Of a stretch of DNA of 64,000 nucleotides, positions 33,790 to 43,967 are shown in pieces. Made by a program: the position numbers and the translations under genes. A model generated the notes under the pieces. That model worked only from the letters and a program-made list of their open reading frames with translations, did not search any database and was not told where the DNA came from. Source of the stretch: Paralimibaculum aggregatum (GTDB lineage: Bacteria; Pseudomonadota; Alphaproteobacteria; Rhodobacterales; Rhodobacteraceae); contig NZ_BSYI01000010.1 in assembly GCF_030270585.1 (NCBI RefSeq), positions 62,001 through 126,000 of the forward strand. Direction: 5' to 3'. How positions within the stretch are numbered: position 1 is the first letter of the stretch; every line of letters begins with the position of its first letter.

Positions 33790-35480
33790 CCGGCATGAGC
33801 ATCCTCTCTCTCAACGGCGTCTCCAAGGGCTATGGCGAGGGCGCAGCGCGCGCCGAGGTCCTGAAGGACATCGACCTCGAGGTCCGCGACGGCGAGTTCC
33901 TCGCGATCCTCGGCTTCTCCGGCACCGGCAAGACGACGCTGATCAACCTGCTCGCCGGGCTCGAGCATCCGGACAGCGGCGAGGCCCGCTTCCGCGGCGC
34001 GCCGATCGCCGGGCCGGGGCCGGAGCGCGGGCTGGTGTTCCAGTCCTACTCGCTGATGCCCTGGCTCACGGTGGAGCGGAACGTCGCCCTCGCCGTCGAT
34101 GCCGTGCACGGGCGCAGCTCGCGCGCCGAGCGCCGGGCCCTGGTGCGGCGCTATGTCGGGATGGTCGGCCTCGGCCATGCGCTCGACCGGCGCCCGGCGG
34201 AGCTCTCGGGCGGCATGCGCCAGCGGGTCTCGGTGGCGCGGGCGCTCGCCATGAACCCCGAGGTGCTGCTGCTCGACGAGCCGCTCTCGGCACTCGACGC
34301 GCTGACCCGTGCCAACCTGCAGGACGAGATCGAGCGGATCTGGGAAGGCTCGGCCGAGGATGGCGGGCGCAAGACCGTGGTGCTGATCACCAACGATGTC
34401 GACGAGGCGATCCTGCTGGCCGACCGCATCGTGACGCTGACGCCGGAGGGCCGGCTCGGCACCGAGTTCGCCGTGCCGCTGGCCCGCCCGCGCGACCGCA
34501 CGGCGGTGAACCATGACGCGGACTACAAGCGCCTGCGCGCCCGGGTCACGCAGTATCTCATGGATATCGGCATCGCGGCGAAGGCCGGCGGCACCCGCCG
34601 CCTGCCCGACGTCACCCCGCTGCACGCGCTGCCGCGGGCCTATGCCGAGGCGGCGAAGGCGCATTCCGACGAGCGCTACCTGCACTACTCGAAGCTCTCG
34701 AAGATCTATCCCACGCCCAAGGGCCCGCTCACCGTGGTCGAGGAATTCGACCTGACGCTGGCCAGGGGCGAGTTCGTCTCGCTGATCGGGCATTCCGGCT
34801 GCGGCAAGTCCACCGTGCTGACGATGACCGCCGGGCTCAACGAGATATCCGAGGGCGCGATCGTGCTCGACGGCAAGCATGTCACCGATGCCGACCCGGA
34901 GCGCGCGGTGGTGTTCCAGTCGCCCTCGCTGTTCCCCTGGCTGACCGCGCGGGAGAACGTGGCCGTCGGCGTCGACCGGGTCTATCCCAGGGCGAGCCGG
35001 GCCGAGCGCGGCGACGTGGTCGACCACTATCTCGAGCGGGTCGGCCTCGCCGATGCGATGAACAAGCCAGCCGCCGAGCTCTCCAACGGCATGAAGCAGC
35101 GCGTCGGCATCGCGCGGGCCTTCGCGCTCTCGCCCAAGCTGCTGCTGCTCGATGAACCCTTCGGCATGCTCGACAGCCTGACCCGCTGGGAGCTGCAGGA
35201 GGTGCTTATGGAGGTCTGGTCGCGCACCCGCGTGACCACGGTCTGCGTCACCCATGACGTCGACGAGGCGATCCTGCTCGCCGACCGGGTGGTGATGATG
35301 ACCAACGGGCCGCGCGCCCGCATCGGCAGGATCATGGAGGTCGACCTGCCCCGCCCGCGCAGCCGCAAGGCGCTGCTCGAGCATCCCGACTATTACGGCT
35401 ACCGCGAGGAGCTGCTCGGCTTCCTCGCGGAGTACGAGCACGGGCATGCGGCGAAACCCAGCAAGAAGGAGGCCGCGTGA
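33786..35480 (+). CDS. Nitrate ABC transporter ATP-binding protein, two nucleotide-binding domains in one chain
   Basis: A 564 aa ATPase combining NrtC- and NrtD-like cassettes. NBD1 has GFSGTGKTT, LSGGMRQRVSVARAL and LLLDEPLSALD, but TNDVDEA replaces the usual switch histidine. NBD2 has GHSGCGKST, LSNGMKQRVGIARA, LLLDEPFGMLD and VTHDVDEA. A linker of about 70 residues (LPDVTPLHALPRAYAEAAKAHSDERYLHYSKLSKIYPTPKG) joins them. It lacks the NrtA-like regulatory domain of cyanobacterial NrtC. Start is GTG 33786 (GTGA overlap) or ATG 33795. Confidence 0.88.
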   Translation: MTGMSILSLNGVSKGYGEGAARAEVLKDIDLEVRDGEFLAILGFSGTGKTTLINLLAGLEHPDSGEARFRGAPIAGPGPERGLVFQSYSLMPWLTVERNVALAVDAVHGRSSRAERRALVRRYVGMVGLGHALDRRPAELSGGMRQRVSVARALAMNPEVLLLDEPLSALDALTRANLQDEIERIWEGSAEDGGRKTVVLITNDVDEAILLADRIVTLTPEGRLGTEFAVPLARPRDRTAVNHDADYKRLRARVTQYLMDIGIAAKAGGTRRLPDVTPLHALPRAYAEAAKAHSDERYLHYSKLSKIYPTPKGPLTVVEEFDLTLARGEFVSLIGHSGCGKSTVLTMTAGLNEISEGAIVLDGKHVTDADPERAVVFQSPSLFPWLTARENVAVGVDRVYPRASRAERGDVVDHYLERVGLADAMNKPAAELSNGMKQRVGIARAFALSPKLLLLDEPFGMLDSLTRWELQEVLMEVWSRTRVTTVCVTHDVDEAILLADRVVMMTNGPRARIGRIMEVDLPRPRSRKALLEHPDYYGYREELLGFLAEYEHGHAAKPSKKEAA

Positions 35481-37921
35481 TGGCCGAGAAACTGGTCGTG
35501 ATCGGGGCCGGCATGGCCTCCGGGCGGATGCTGGAGGAGCTGTTCGCAACCGCCCCCGGCGCCCATGAGGTGACGCTGTTCGGCGCCGAGCCGCGGGGCA
35601 ACTACAACCGCATCATGCTCTCGCCGGTGCTCTCGGGCGAGAAGACCTACGACGAGATCGTCACCCACGATGCCGCCTGGTATGCCGCGAACGGCGTCAC
35701 CTGCCGCTTCGGCGAGCCGGTCACCGGCATCGACCGGGCCCGCAGGGTGGTGGTCTCGGCCACCGGCGAAACGCCCTATGACCGGCTGGTGATCGCCACC
35801 GGCTCGGCGCCCTTCATCATCCCGGTGCCGGGGCACGCGCTGCCCGGCGTGCTGACCTATCGCGACCTCGACGACACCGAGGCGATGATCGCGGCGGCGG
35901 CGAAACCCGGTGCCAGGGCGGTGGTGATCGGCGGCGGTCTGCTCGGGCTCGAGGCGGCGGCGGGCCTGCGCCTGCGCGGCATGGAGGTGACGGTTCTGCA
36001 CCTGATGCCGCATCTGATGGAGCGCCAGCTCGATCCGGCCGCCGGCTATCTGCTGCAGAAGGAGCTCGAGACCCGCGGCATCCGCATCCACACCCGCGCC
36101 AACACGCACGAGATCGTCGGGCGCGAGCGGGTCGAGGCGGTGCGGCTCGACGACGGCACCGAATACCCCGCCGATATCGTGGTGATGGCGGTGGGCATCC
36201 GGCCCGATACCGGGCTCGCCAAGGCGGCGGGGCTCGCCTGCGGCCGCGGCCTCCATGTCGATGACCGCATGATCACCTCGGACGGGAGCATCCTCGCGGT
36301 CGGCGAATGTGTCGAGCATCGCGGCCAGTGCTACGGCCTCGTGGCGCCGCTCTACGAGATGGCGAAGGTGGCGGCGAAGACCCTCGCCGGGGAGCCCGCC
36401 GAATATGCCGGCTCGGTCACCTCGACCAAGCTCAAGGTCACCGGGGTGGACCTGTTCTCCGCCGGCGACTTCGCGGAAGGCGACGACCGCGAGGAGATCG
36501 TGTTCCGCGACCCCGCCCGCGGCGTCTACAAGCGCCTCGTGATCCGCGACCAGCGGATCATCGGCGCGGTGATGTATGGCGACACGGCGGACGGCGCCTG
36601 GTTCTTCGGCCTTCTGAAGGACGCGGCCGACATCGCCGAGATGCGCGACACGCTGATCTTCGGCCCGGCCTATGCGGGGGGTGCCCCGCTGGACCCTATG
36701 GCGGCCGTTGCAGCCTTGCCGGATGAGGCGGAGATCTGCGGCTGCAACGGCGTGTGCAAATCCACCATCACCGAGGCGATCGCCGGCGGGGCGGGCAGCC
36801 TCGACGCGGTGCGGGCGGGCACCAGGGCCTCGGCCTCCTGCGGCTCCTGCACCGGGCTGGTCGAGCAGCTCCTTGCGGCGAGCCTCGGCGACGCCTATGC
36901 CGCCCCCGCGGCCCGGCCGGTCTGCGGCTGCACCGATCTCACGCATGAGGATGTCCGCCGGCTGATCAAGGCGCGGGCGCTGAAATCCATGCCCGCGGTG
37001 ATGCAGGAATGCGGCTGGCGCACGAGCTGCGGCTGCCATGTCTGCCGCCCGGCGCTCAACTACTACCTGCTGGCGGACTGGCCGCTCGACTATGCGGACG
37101 ACCCGCAGAGCCGCTTCGTCAACGAGCGCAACCATGCCAACATCCAGAAGGACGGCACCTATTCCGTGGTCCCGCGGATGTGGGGCGGCATAACCACGCC
37201 GGGCGAGTTGCGCGCCATCGCCGATGCGGCGGAGAAGTTCGCGGTGCCCACGGTCAAGGTCACCGGCGGGCAGCGGATCGACCTGCTCGGCGTCGCCAAG
37301 GAGGACCTGCCGGCGATCTGGGCCGACCTGAACGCGGCGGGGCTGGTCTCGGGCCATGCCTATGCCAAGGGGCTGCGCACGGTGAAGACCTGCGTCGGCA
37401 CCGATCACTGCCGCTTCGGCACGCAGGATTCCACCGGCCTCGGCGTCGCCATCGAGAAGCGCATGTGGGGCGCCTGGACGCCGCACAAGGTGAAGATGGC
37501 GGTCTCCGGCTGCCCGCGGAACTGCGCCGAGGCGACCTGCAAGGATGTCGGCGTGATCTGCGTCGACTCCGGCTTCGAGGTCGGCGTCGCCGGGGCAGCG
37601 GGCATGGATCTGCGCGAGACCGAGCCGCTCGGCAAGACCGCGACCGCGGCGGAGGCCATCGAGCTGATCGTCGCCTTCGTGCAACTCTACCGCGAGCAGG
37701 CGAAATATCTCGACCGGCCCTACAAGTGGGTCGCCAAGGTCGGGCTCGACTGGGTGCGCGAGCAGGTGGTCGACGATCTCGAGAACCGCCGGGCGCTGGT
37801 CGCGCGCTTCGATCTCTCGCAGCGCGTCTTCCAGAAGGACCCCTGGGCCGAGCGCGCCACCCCCGAGACCGAGGCGCGCTGGCGCCCGCTGGCGGATCTG
37901 ACCCTGGAGGCGGCGGAATGA
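35480..37921 (+). CDS. nirB: Assimilatory nitrite reductase large subunit NirB
   Basis: An 813 aa cytoplasmic NAD(P)H-dependent enzyme reducing nitrite to ammonium. Order of domains: FAD/NAD(P)H oxidoreductase (VVIGAGMASGRMLEELF, VVIGGGLLGLEAAAGLR, residues 1-400); two BFD-type [2Fe-2S] segments (CGCNGVCKSTI with CGSC, then CGCTDLTHEDVRRLI with CGCHVCRPA); ferredoxin-like nitrite reductase domains with sirohaem/[4Fe-4S] cysteines in TCVGTDHCRFG and SGCPRNCAEA. ATG 35480 has AAGGAGG 7 nt upstream and shares one base with the nrtCD stop. Confidence 0.94.
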   Translation: MAEKLVVIGAGMASGRMLEELFATAPGAHEVTLFGAEPRGNYNRIMLSPVLSGEKTYDEIVTHDAAWYAANGVTCRFGEPVTGIDRARRVVVSATGETPYDRLVIATGSAPFIIPVPGHALPGVLTYRDLDDTEAMIAAAAKPGARAVVIGGGLLGLEAAAGLRLRGMEVTVLHLMPHLMERQLDPAAGYLLQKELETRGIRIHTRANTHEIVGRERVEAVRLDDGTEYPADIVVMAVGIRPDTGLAKAAGLACGRGLHVDDRMITSDGSILAVGECVEHRGQCYGLVAPLYEMAKVAAKTLAGEPAEYAGSVTSTKLKVTGVDLFSAGDFAEGDDREEIVFRDPARGVYKRLVIRDQRIIGAVMYGDTADGAWFFGLLKDAADIAEMRDTLIFGPAYAGGAPLDPMAAVAALPDEAEICGCNGVCKSTITEAIAGGAGSLDAVRAGTRASASCGSCTGLVEQLLAASLGDAYAAPAARPVCGCTDLTHEDVRRLIKARALKSMPAVMQECGWRTSCGCHVCRPALNYYLLADWPLDYADDPQSRFVNERNHANIQKDGTYSVVPRMWGGITTPGELRAIADAAEKFAVPTVKVTGGQRIDLLGVAKEDLPAIWADLNAAGLVSGHAYAKGLRTVKTCVGTDHCRFGTQDSTGLGVAIEKRMWGAWTPHKVKMAVSGCPRNCAEATCKDVGVICVDSGFEVGVAGAAGMDLRETEPLGKTATAAEAIELIVAFVQLYREQAKYLDRPYKWVAKVGLDWVREQVVDDLENRRALVARFDLSQRVFQKDPWAERATPETEARWRPLADLTLEAAE

Positions 37922-38253
37922 GCGGCTGGATCGACATCGGCGCCCTCGCCGACATTCCCGTGCGCGGCGCCCGCGTGATCCGGACGCCGGCCGGCTGCGT
38001 CGCGGTCTTCCGCACCGCCGGGGACGAGGTCTTCGCGCTGGACGATCGCTGCCCGCACAGGGGCGGTCCGCTTTCGGAGGGGATCGTGCATGGCCGCAGC
38101 GTCACCTGCCCGCTGCACAACCGGGTCTTCGCCTTCGAGACCGGCGCGGCAGAGCGCCCGGAGGAGGGCCGGGTCGCGACCTATCCCGCCCGCATCGAGG
38201 GCGGCCGCGTGCTGATCGACGCCGCGCATCTCGCCCGGAGGACCGCGGCATGA
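37918..38253 (+). CDS. nirD: Nitrite reductase small subunit NirD (Rieske type)
   Basis: A 111 aa Rieske-fold subunit. Both cluster motifs are intact: CPHRGGPL and CPLHNRVF (CxH and CxxH). Some NirD proteins, such as the E. coli one, lack these ligands, so this subunit may bind a [2Fe-2S] cluster and carry electrons. It overlaps nirB (ATGA) and nasA (ATGA) at its two ends, implying tightly coupled translation. Confidence 0.92.
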   Translation: MSGWIDIGALADIPVRGARVIRTPAGCVAVFRTAGDEVFALDDRCPHRGGPLSEGIVHGRSVTCPLHNRVFAFETGAAERPEEGRVATYPARIEGGRVLIDAAHLARRTAA

Positions 38254-40907
38254 GCGCCGGTGAGCCAGCGGCAACGGTCTGCACCACCTGCCCCTATTGC
38301 GGCGTCGGCTGCGGCGTGCGCGCCGCGCCCGACGGCCGGGGCGGCGCGGCGATCTCGGGCGACCCCGAGCATCCCGCGAACCGGGGCCGGCTCTGCTCCA
38401 AGGGCTCGGCGCTCGGCGAGACGCTGGATCTCGGCGACCGGCTGCTGGCGCCCCGGATCGGCGGGCGCGCGGCGGGCTGGGACGAGGCCATCGCCCTCAC
38501 CGCCCGGCGCTTCTCCGAGACCATCGCGCGGCACGGGCCGGACAGCGTCGCCTTCTACGTCTCCGGCCAGCTGCTGACCGAGGACTACTACGTCGCCAAC
38601 AAGCTGATGAAGGGCTTCATCGGCTCGGCCAACATCGACACCAACTCGCGGCTCTGCATGTCCTCTTCGGTGGCCGGGCACAACCGGGCCTTCGGCGCCG
38701 ACACCGTTCCCGGCACCTATGAGGACCTCGAGCTGGCCGAGCTCGTGGTGCTGGTGGGGTCCAACCTCGCCTGGTGCCACCCGGTGCTGTTCCAGCGCCT
38801 CGCCGCGGCGAAGGCGGCCAATCCGGCGCTGCGGGTGGTCACCGTCGATCCGCGGCGCACCGCGACCAGCGAGCTGGCAGACCAGATGCTGCCGATCGCC
38901 CCGGGCTCGGATGTCGCGCTGTTCAACGGGCTGCTGCACGCCATCGAGACCGGGGGCGCGCTCGACCGGTCCTATCTCGCGGCCCATGTCTCGGGAGCCG
39001 AGGCCGCGCTGGAGGCCGCCCGCGGCTATCCGGGCGAGCGGGTCGCCGCGCTGACCGGTCTCGCCCCCGCCGAGATCGCCGCCTTCTACGCAGGCTGGAT
39101 CGGCGCGAAGCGCGTCGTCACGGTCTTCAGCCAGGGGGTAAACCAGTCCTCCTCCGGCACCGACAAGGTGAACGCGATCATCAACTGCCACCTCGCCACG
39201 GGGCGGATCGGGCGCCCCGGCGCCGGGCCCTTCTCGGTGACCGGGCAGCCCAACGCCATGGGCGGGCGCGAGGTCGGCGGGCTCTCCAACATGCTGGCGG
39301 CGCATCTCTCGCTCGAGGACCCGGGCCACCGCGCCGCGGTGCAGCGCTTCTGGCGCGCGCCGCGGATGCCGGAACGGCCCGGCCTCAAGGCGGTGGAGAT
39401 GTTCCGCGCCGTCGCCGAGGGGCGGATCAGGGCGATCTGGATCATGGCGACCAACCCAGCCGTCAGCATGCCCGAGGCCGATGCGGTGCGCGACGCGATC
39501 GCCGCCTGCCCCTTCGTCGCGGTCTCCGACATCACGGCCGAGACCGACACCGCGGCGCTGGCCGACGTGCTCCTGCCGGCGACCGGATGGGGCGAGAAAT
39601 CCGGCACGGTCACGAATTCCGAGCGGATGATCAGCCGGCAGCGCGCCTTTCTCCCCGCCCCCGGCAGGGCGCGGCCGGACTGGCGGATCATCTGCGACCT
39701 GGCCGCCGCCATGGGCTGGGGTGACGCCTTCGCCTATGACGGCCCGGCCGCTATCTTCCGCGAGCATGCCGCGCTCTCGGGCGTCGCCGCAGGGCTGGGG
39801 CGCGACTTCGACATCTCCCCGCTCGCCGGGCTCAGCGATGCCGCCTATGACGCGCTCCCTCCCAGCCGCTGGCCGGCCGGGCCGGAGGGTGGCCGGACGC
39901 GCTTCTTCGCCGAGGGCGGCTTCTTCACGCCCGACCGCCGCGCGCGGATGCTGCCGCTGACCCACCGGGCGCCGGCGACCGCGACCACGCCGGGCTATCC
40001 GCTCCGTCTGAACACCGGGCGCGTGCGGGACCACTGGCACACGATGACCCGCACCGCGAAGGCGCCGCGCCTCAGCCGGCACATCGCCGAGCCCTTTGCC
40101 GAGATCCACCCGGACGATGCCGCCCCGCTGGGCATCGCGCCGGCCAGCCTCGTGACGGTGGAGAGCCCGCATGGCCGCATCGTGGTGCGCGCCCTGGTGA
40201 CCGACCGGACGCCGCCGGGCAGTGTCTTCGTGCCGATGCACTGGACCGCGCAATGGTCCGCCGCGGGCCGCGTCGGCGCCGCGATCCCGGCCGCCACCGA
40301 CCCGATCTCCGGCCAGCCCGAGAGCAAGGCCGCCGCGGTCAGGCTCGGCCGCTTCGCGGTCGGGTTCTACGGCTTTGCCGTGGCGCGCACGGCCTTCCGC
40401 CCGCAGACCGCCTTCTGGGCCCGGGCCCGGGTGCAGGGCGGCTGGCAGGCGGAGCTTGCGGACAGCGCGCCGCCGGCGGACTGGGAGGGCTTTGCGCGCC
40501 GCCTCTTCGGCATCGCCGAGGGCGACGCCACGATCCTCACCGATGCCGGCACCGGCGCCGCGCGCCTCGCGATCTCGGTGGACGGAGCGGTCGTCGCCGC
40601 GCTCTTCACCGCGCCGGAGCCGGTGGCGGTATCGCGCAGCCATCTCGCCGAGGCGCTCCGCCGCGCCGAGGGCCCGGCCGAAATGCTGGCCGGGCGCCCG
40701 GGCGCCGACCGGCCGGACCCCGGCCCAACGGTCTGCAGCTGCCGCGATGTCGGGGTCAACACGATCCTCGCGGCGATCGCCCGCGGCGGGCGCGCCAGCC
40801 TGGATGCCGTCGGCGCGGCGACCGGCGCCGGCACCTGCTGCGGCTCCTGCCGGCCGGAGATCGCCGCGCTGATGAGCCGCGCATCGGTCGCGCTGGCCGC
40901 GGAGTGA
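38250..40907 (+). CDS. nasA: Assimilatory nitrate reductase catalytic subunit NasA
   Basis: An 885 aa molybdenum bis-MGD enzyme reducing nitrate to nitrite in the cytoplasm. The N-terminal [4Fe-4S] cysteines are CTTCPYCGVGCG plus RLCSKG, followed by SNIDTNSRLCMSSSV-type segments, GSNLAWCHPVLFQRL, NQSSSGTDKVNAIINCHLATG and GQPNAMGGREVGGLS. The molybdopterin C-terminal domain includes LNTGRVRDHWHTMTRT and SVFVPMHW. A BFD-like [2Fe-2S] tail (CSCRDVGVNTILAAI, CCGSCRPE) is fused at the end. No Tat signal is present. Last gene of the cluster. Confidence 0.94.
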   Translation: MSAGEPAATVCTTCPYCGVGCGVRAAPDGRGGAAISGDPEHPANRGRLCSKGSALGETLDLGDRLLAPRIGGRAAGWDEAIALTARRFSETIARHGPDSVAFYVSGQLLTEDYYVANKLMKGFIGSANIDTNSRLCMSSSVAGHNRAFGADTVPGTYEDLELAELVVLVGSNLAWCHPVLFQRLAAAKAANPALRVVTVDPRRTATSELADQMLPIAPGSDVALFNGLLHAIETGGALDRSYLAAHVSGAEAALEAARGYPGERVAALTGLAPAEIAAFYAGWIGAKRVVTVFSQGVNQSSSGTDKVNAIINCHLATGRIGRPGAGPFSVTGQPNAMGGREVGGLSNMLAAHLSLEDPGHRAAVQRFWRAPRMPERPGLKAVEMFRAVAEGRIRAIWIMATNPAVSMPEADAVRDAIAACPFVAVSDITAETDTAALADVLLPATGWGEKSGTVTNSERMISRQRAFLPAPGRARPDWRIICDLAAAMGWGDAFAYDGPAAIFREHAALSGVAAGLGRDFDISPLAGLSDAAYDALPPSRWPAGPEGGRTRFFAEGGFFTPDRRARMLPLTHRAPATATTPGYPLRLNTGRVRDHWHTMTRTAKAPRLSRHIAEPFAEIHPDDAAPLGIAPASLVTVESPHGRIVVRALVTDRTPPGSVFVPMHWTAQWSAAGRVGAAIPAATDPISGQPESKAAAVRLGRFAVGFYGFAVARTAFRPQTAFWARARVQGGWQAELADSAPPADWEGFARRLFGIAEGDATILTDAGTGAARLAISVDGAVVAALFTAPEPVAVSRSHLAEALRRAEGPAEMLAGRPGADRPDPGPTVCSCRDVGVNTILAAIARGGRASLDAVGAATGAGTCCGSCRPEIAALMSRASVALAAE

Positions 40908-40967
40908 CCCCCCGCGGCCCCTGCCCGTCACGCGCCCGGGCCGGCACGCCCGCCCGGGCGCCCGCCA

Positions 40968-42479
40968 TCACCTGGCGACGGGCATGGTGAACTCGGCACC
41001 CTTCTCGATGCTTTCGGGCCAGCGCTGCATGATCGACTTCTGGCGGGTGTAGAAGCGCACGCCCTCCTCGCCATAGGCATGCATGTCGCCGAACAGGCTC
41101 TTCTTCCAGCCGCCGAAGCCGTGCCAGGCCATCGGCACCGGGATCGGCACGTTGATCCCCACCATGCCGACCTGGATACGCCGGCCGAACTCGCGCGCGA
41201 CATTGCCGTCGCGGGTGAACAAGCTGACGCCGTTGCCGTATTCATGCGCGTTGATCAGATCGACGCCCTCGGCGAAGTCCTTCACCCGGACGCAGGAGAG
41301 CACCGGGCCGAAGATCTCCTCGCGGTGGATGGTCATCTCCGGGGTGACATGGTCGAACAGCGTGCCGCCAAGCCAGAAGCCGCCCTCGTGGCCCTCCACC
41401 CTGTGGCCGCGGCCATCGACCACCAGCTCGGCACCCTCGGCGACGCCCGTCTCGATATAGCCGGCGATCCGGTCGCGCGCCGCGCCGGTCACGATCGGGC
41501 CCATCTCGGCATCGAGCTCGAGCCCGTTCTTGATGGTGAGGCTCCGCGCCCGCTCGGCCAGCATCGGAACGATGCGATCGGCCACGTCGCCGACCAGCGT
41601 CGCCACCGAGATCGCCATGCAGCGCTCGCCGGCGGAGCCGTAGGCGGCGCCGACCAGCGCATCCACCGCCTTGTCGAGATCGGCATCGGGCATCACCAGC
41701 ATGTGGTTCTTGGCGCCGCCGAGCGCCTGCACCCGCTTGCCGTGCCGCGCGCCGGTCTCGTAGATGTAGTTGGCGATCGGCGTCGAGCCGACGAAGGAGA
41801 GCGCCTGCACGTCGGGATGCTCGATCAGCGCGTCCACCGCCACCTTGTCGCCCTGCACCACGTTGAAGACACCGTCGGGGAAGCCGGCCTCCTTCATCAG
41901 CCCGGCATAGAGCAGCGAGGCGCTCGGATCGGTCGGCGAGGGTTTCAGCACGAAGGTGTTGCCCGCCGCGATCGCCACCGGGAACATCCACATCGGCACC
42001 ATCACGGGGAAGTTGAACGGGGTGATGCCCGCCACCACGCCAAGCGGCTGGCGCGTGGTCCAGTTGTCGATGCCGGTGGAGACCTGCTCGGTGTAGTCGC
42101 CCTTCAGCAGCTGCGGCATGCCGCAGGCGAACTCGACGATGTCGATGCCGCGCTCGACCTCGCCGCGGGCATCGGTGAAGACCTTGCCGTGCTCGAGCGT
42201 GATCGCGCGGGCGAGCTCGTCCTTGTGCTGGTTGAGGAGCCCGAGAAAGCGGTTCATCAGCCGCGCGCGGCGGATCGGCGGCATCGCCGCCCAGGCCGGA
42301 AAGGCCGCCCGCGCCGCCGCGACCGCCTCGGCCACCTCGTCGGCCCCTGCCAGCGCCACCCGGCCCGTCACCGCCCCGGTCGCCGGGTTGTAGACCTCCT
42401 GCGCCCGGCCGCTGCGGCCGGCGACCTGCGCGCCCCCGACATAGTGACCGATCTCGGCGATCTGCTCGTTGTCCTTCAT
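40968..42479 (-). CDS. mmsA: CoA-acylating methylmalonate-semialdehyde dehydrogenase
   Basis: A 503 aa aldehyde dehydrogenase of the CoA-dependent MMSDH class, converting methylmalonate or malonate semialdehyde to propionyl- or acetyl-CoA. [75 protein letters not shown] and the catalytic cysteine in [13 protein letters not shown] are subgroup-specific. AGGAGA precedes the ATG. It follows an omega-aminotransferase with a 17-nt gap, so the pair fits beta-alanine or related omega-amino acid catabolism. Confidence 0.92.
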   Translation of the reverse strand: MKDNEQIAEIGHYVGGAQVAGRSGRAQEVYNPATGAVTGRVALAGADEVAEAVAAARAAFPAWAAMPPIRRARLMNRFLGLLNQHKDELARAITLEHGKVFTDARGEVERGIDIVEFACGMPQLLKGDYTEQVSTGIDNWTTRQPLGVVAGITPFNFPVMVPMWMFPVAIAAGNTFVLKPSPTDPSASLLYAGLMKEAGFPDGVFNVVQGDKVAVDALIEHPDVQALSFVGSTPIANYIYETGARHGKRVQALGGAKNHMLVMPDADLDKAVDALVGAAYGSAGERCMAISVATLVGDVADRIVPMLAERARSLTIKNGLELDAEMGPIVTGAARDRIAGYIETGVAEGAELVVDGRGHRVEGHEGGFWLGGTLFDHVTPEMTIHREEIFGPVLSCVRVKDFAEGVDLINAHEYGNGVSLFTRDGNVAREFGRRIQVGMVGINVPIPVPMAWHGFGGWKKSLFGDMHAYGEEGVRFYTRQKSIMQRWPESIEKGAEFTMPVAR

Positions 42480-42496
42480 GGTGGTCTCCTCCGGCT

Positions 42497-43819
42497 TCAG
42501 TCGATCTGGCGCAGGATGTCGGCAAGCTTGCCGAACAGCGCCTGGATTTCGGATTCGGAAATGATGAACGGCGGCGAGAGCTGGATGGTCTCGCCGGCGG
42601 CGCGGATCATCAGCCCCTCGGCCCAGGCGCGCTTCATCGCCTCATAGGCCCGGGCGCCCGGCTGGCCGGGCCGCGATTCCAGCTCGATCCCGCCGACCAG
42701 GCCGAGATTGCGCAGATCGAGCACATGCGGCAGCCCGCGCAGGCTGTGGATCGCCTCCTCCCAGACCGGCGCGAGCGCCGCCACACGGGCGAAAAGATCG
42801 TTGGCGCGGTAGCTCTCCAATGTCGCCGTGGCAGCCGCCACCGCAAGCGGATGCGCCGAATAGGTATAGCCGTGGAAGAGCTCGATCGGCGCATCGGCAT
42901 TGGCCATGGCGGAGGCGTGGATCTTCTCGTCCACGATCACCGCGCCCATCGGCACGACGCCGTTGGTCAGGCCCTTGGCGGTGGTGATGAGGTCGGGCTT
43001 GACGCCGAAATACTCCGCCGCGCTGGCCTTGCCGAGCCGGCCATAGGCGGTGATCACCTCGTCGAAGATCAGCAGGATGCCGTAGCGGTCGCAGAGCTCG
43101 CGCAGGCGCTTGAGATAGCCCACGGGCGGCAGCAGCACGCCGGTGGAGCCCGCCATCGGCTCGACAATCACCGCCGCGATGGTCGAGGGATCGTGCAGCT
43201 CGGCGATGCGGATGAGATCGTCCGCCAGTTCCGCGCCGTGCTCCGGGCAGCCGCGGGAGAAGGCGTTCCGCGAGAGGTCGTGGGTGTGGCGCAGATGATC
43301 GACACCGGTCAGCAGGCCGCCGAAATACATCCGGTTCTTGACGATGCCGCCGACCGAGATGCCGCCGAAGCCGGTGCCGTGATAGCCGCGCTCGCGGCCG
43401 ATCAGCCGGGTGCGGGCGCCGTCGCCGCGCATGCGGTGGTAATGCAGCGCGATCTTCAGCGCGGTATCGACCGATTCCGAGCCGGAATTGGTGAAGAACA
43501 CATGGTTCAGCCCCTCCGGGAACAGCGCCGCGACCTGCGAGGCCAGCTCGAAGGCCTGCGGCGTGGCGAAGTTGAAATGCGGCGCATAGTCGAGCGTCGC
43601 GATCTGGCGCTGCACCGCCTCGACGATCCGCGGGTCGTTGTGCCCGGCATTGACGCACCAGAGCCCCGCGGTGGCGTCCAGGATCTGCCGCCCGTCATGC
43701 GCGGTGTAGTACATCCCGTCCGCCGCCACGATCAGGCGCGGATCGGCCTGGAAATCGCGGTTCGGCGTGAACGGCATCCAGAAGCTCGACATGTCGTTGG
43801 GGGTAAGCTGGCGGTTCAT
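42497..43819 (-). CDS. Omega-amino acid (beta-alanine):pyruvate aminotransferase
   Basis: A 440 aa class-III PLP aminotransferase. [50 protein letters not shown] is typical of omega-aminotransferases of the beta-alanine:pyruvate type. PLP contacts are [29 protein letters not shown] and the Schiff-base lysine in [14 protein letters not shown]. The product malonate semialdehyde would feed the adjacent MmsA. GGGAGG precedes ATG 43819. Regulation by the divergent cupin regulator is likely. Confidence 0.9.
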   Translation of the reverse strand: MNRQLTPNDMSSFWMPFTPNRDFQADPRLIVAADGMYYTAHDGRQILDATAGLWCVNAGHNDPRIVEAVQRQIATLDYAPHFNFATPQAFELASQVAALFPEGLNHVFFTNSGSESVDTALKIALHYHRMRGDGARTRLIGRERGYHGTGFGGISVGGIVKNRMYFGGLLTGVDHLRHTHDLSRNAFSRGCPEHGAELADDLIRIAELHDPSTIAAVIVEPMAGSTGVLLPPVGYLKRLRELCDRYGILLIFDEVITAYGRLGKASAAEYFGVKPDLITTAKGLTNGVVPMGAVIVDEKIHASAMANADAPIELFHGYTYSAHPLAVAAATATLESYRANDLFARVAALAPVWEEAIHSLRGLPHVLDLRNLGLVGGIELESRPGQPGARAYEAMKRAWAEGLMIRAAGETIQLSPPFIISESEIQALFGKLADILRQID

Positions 43820-43924
43820 CGGGGGGCCTCCCTGGCGCGCGTGGCTGTCGCTGCGGCTTCTCCCACGCGCTTCGTGCGCCGATCAATCCCGATTTGAGGA
43901 CAAATTCATATTGTTGATCCGGCT

Positions 43925-43959
43925 GGATAAATTATCCTTCCGCTTCGGATCGGAAGCGG
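43925..43959. promoter_or_regulatory. Two dyads in the divergent aminotransferase/cupin-regulator promoter
   Basis: GGATAA-A-TTATCC (43925-43937) is a perfect odd-centred palindrome. CCGCTTC-N6-GAAGCGG (43940-43959) is a second 7-bp inverted repeat ending 8 nt before the regulator start, so it could also mask its ribosome site. Both are plausible operators for the adjacent HTH-cupin protein. Confidence 0.5.
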
Positions 43960-43967
43960 AAAATCAC

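Noticed and set aside
38181-40931. A 916-codon minus-strand frame opposite nasA, and similar long mirrors opposite nirB and nrtCD
   Set aside because: The plus-strand products match known enzymes end to end with coupled overlaps; the mirrors are Arg/Gly/Ala-rich with no family features.
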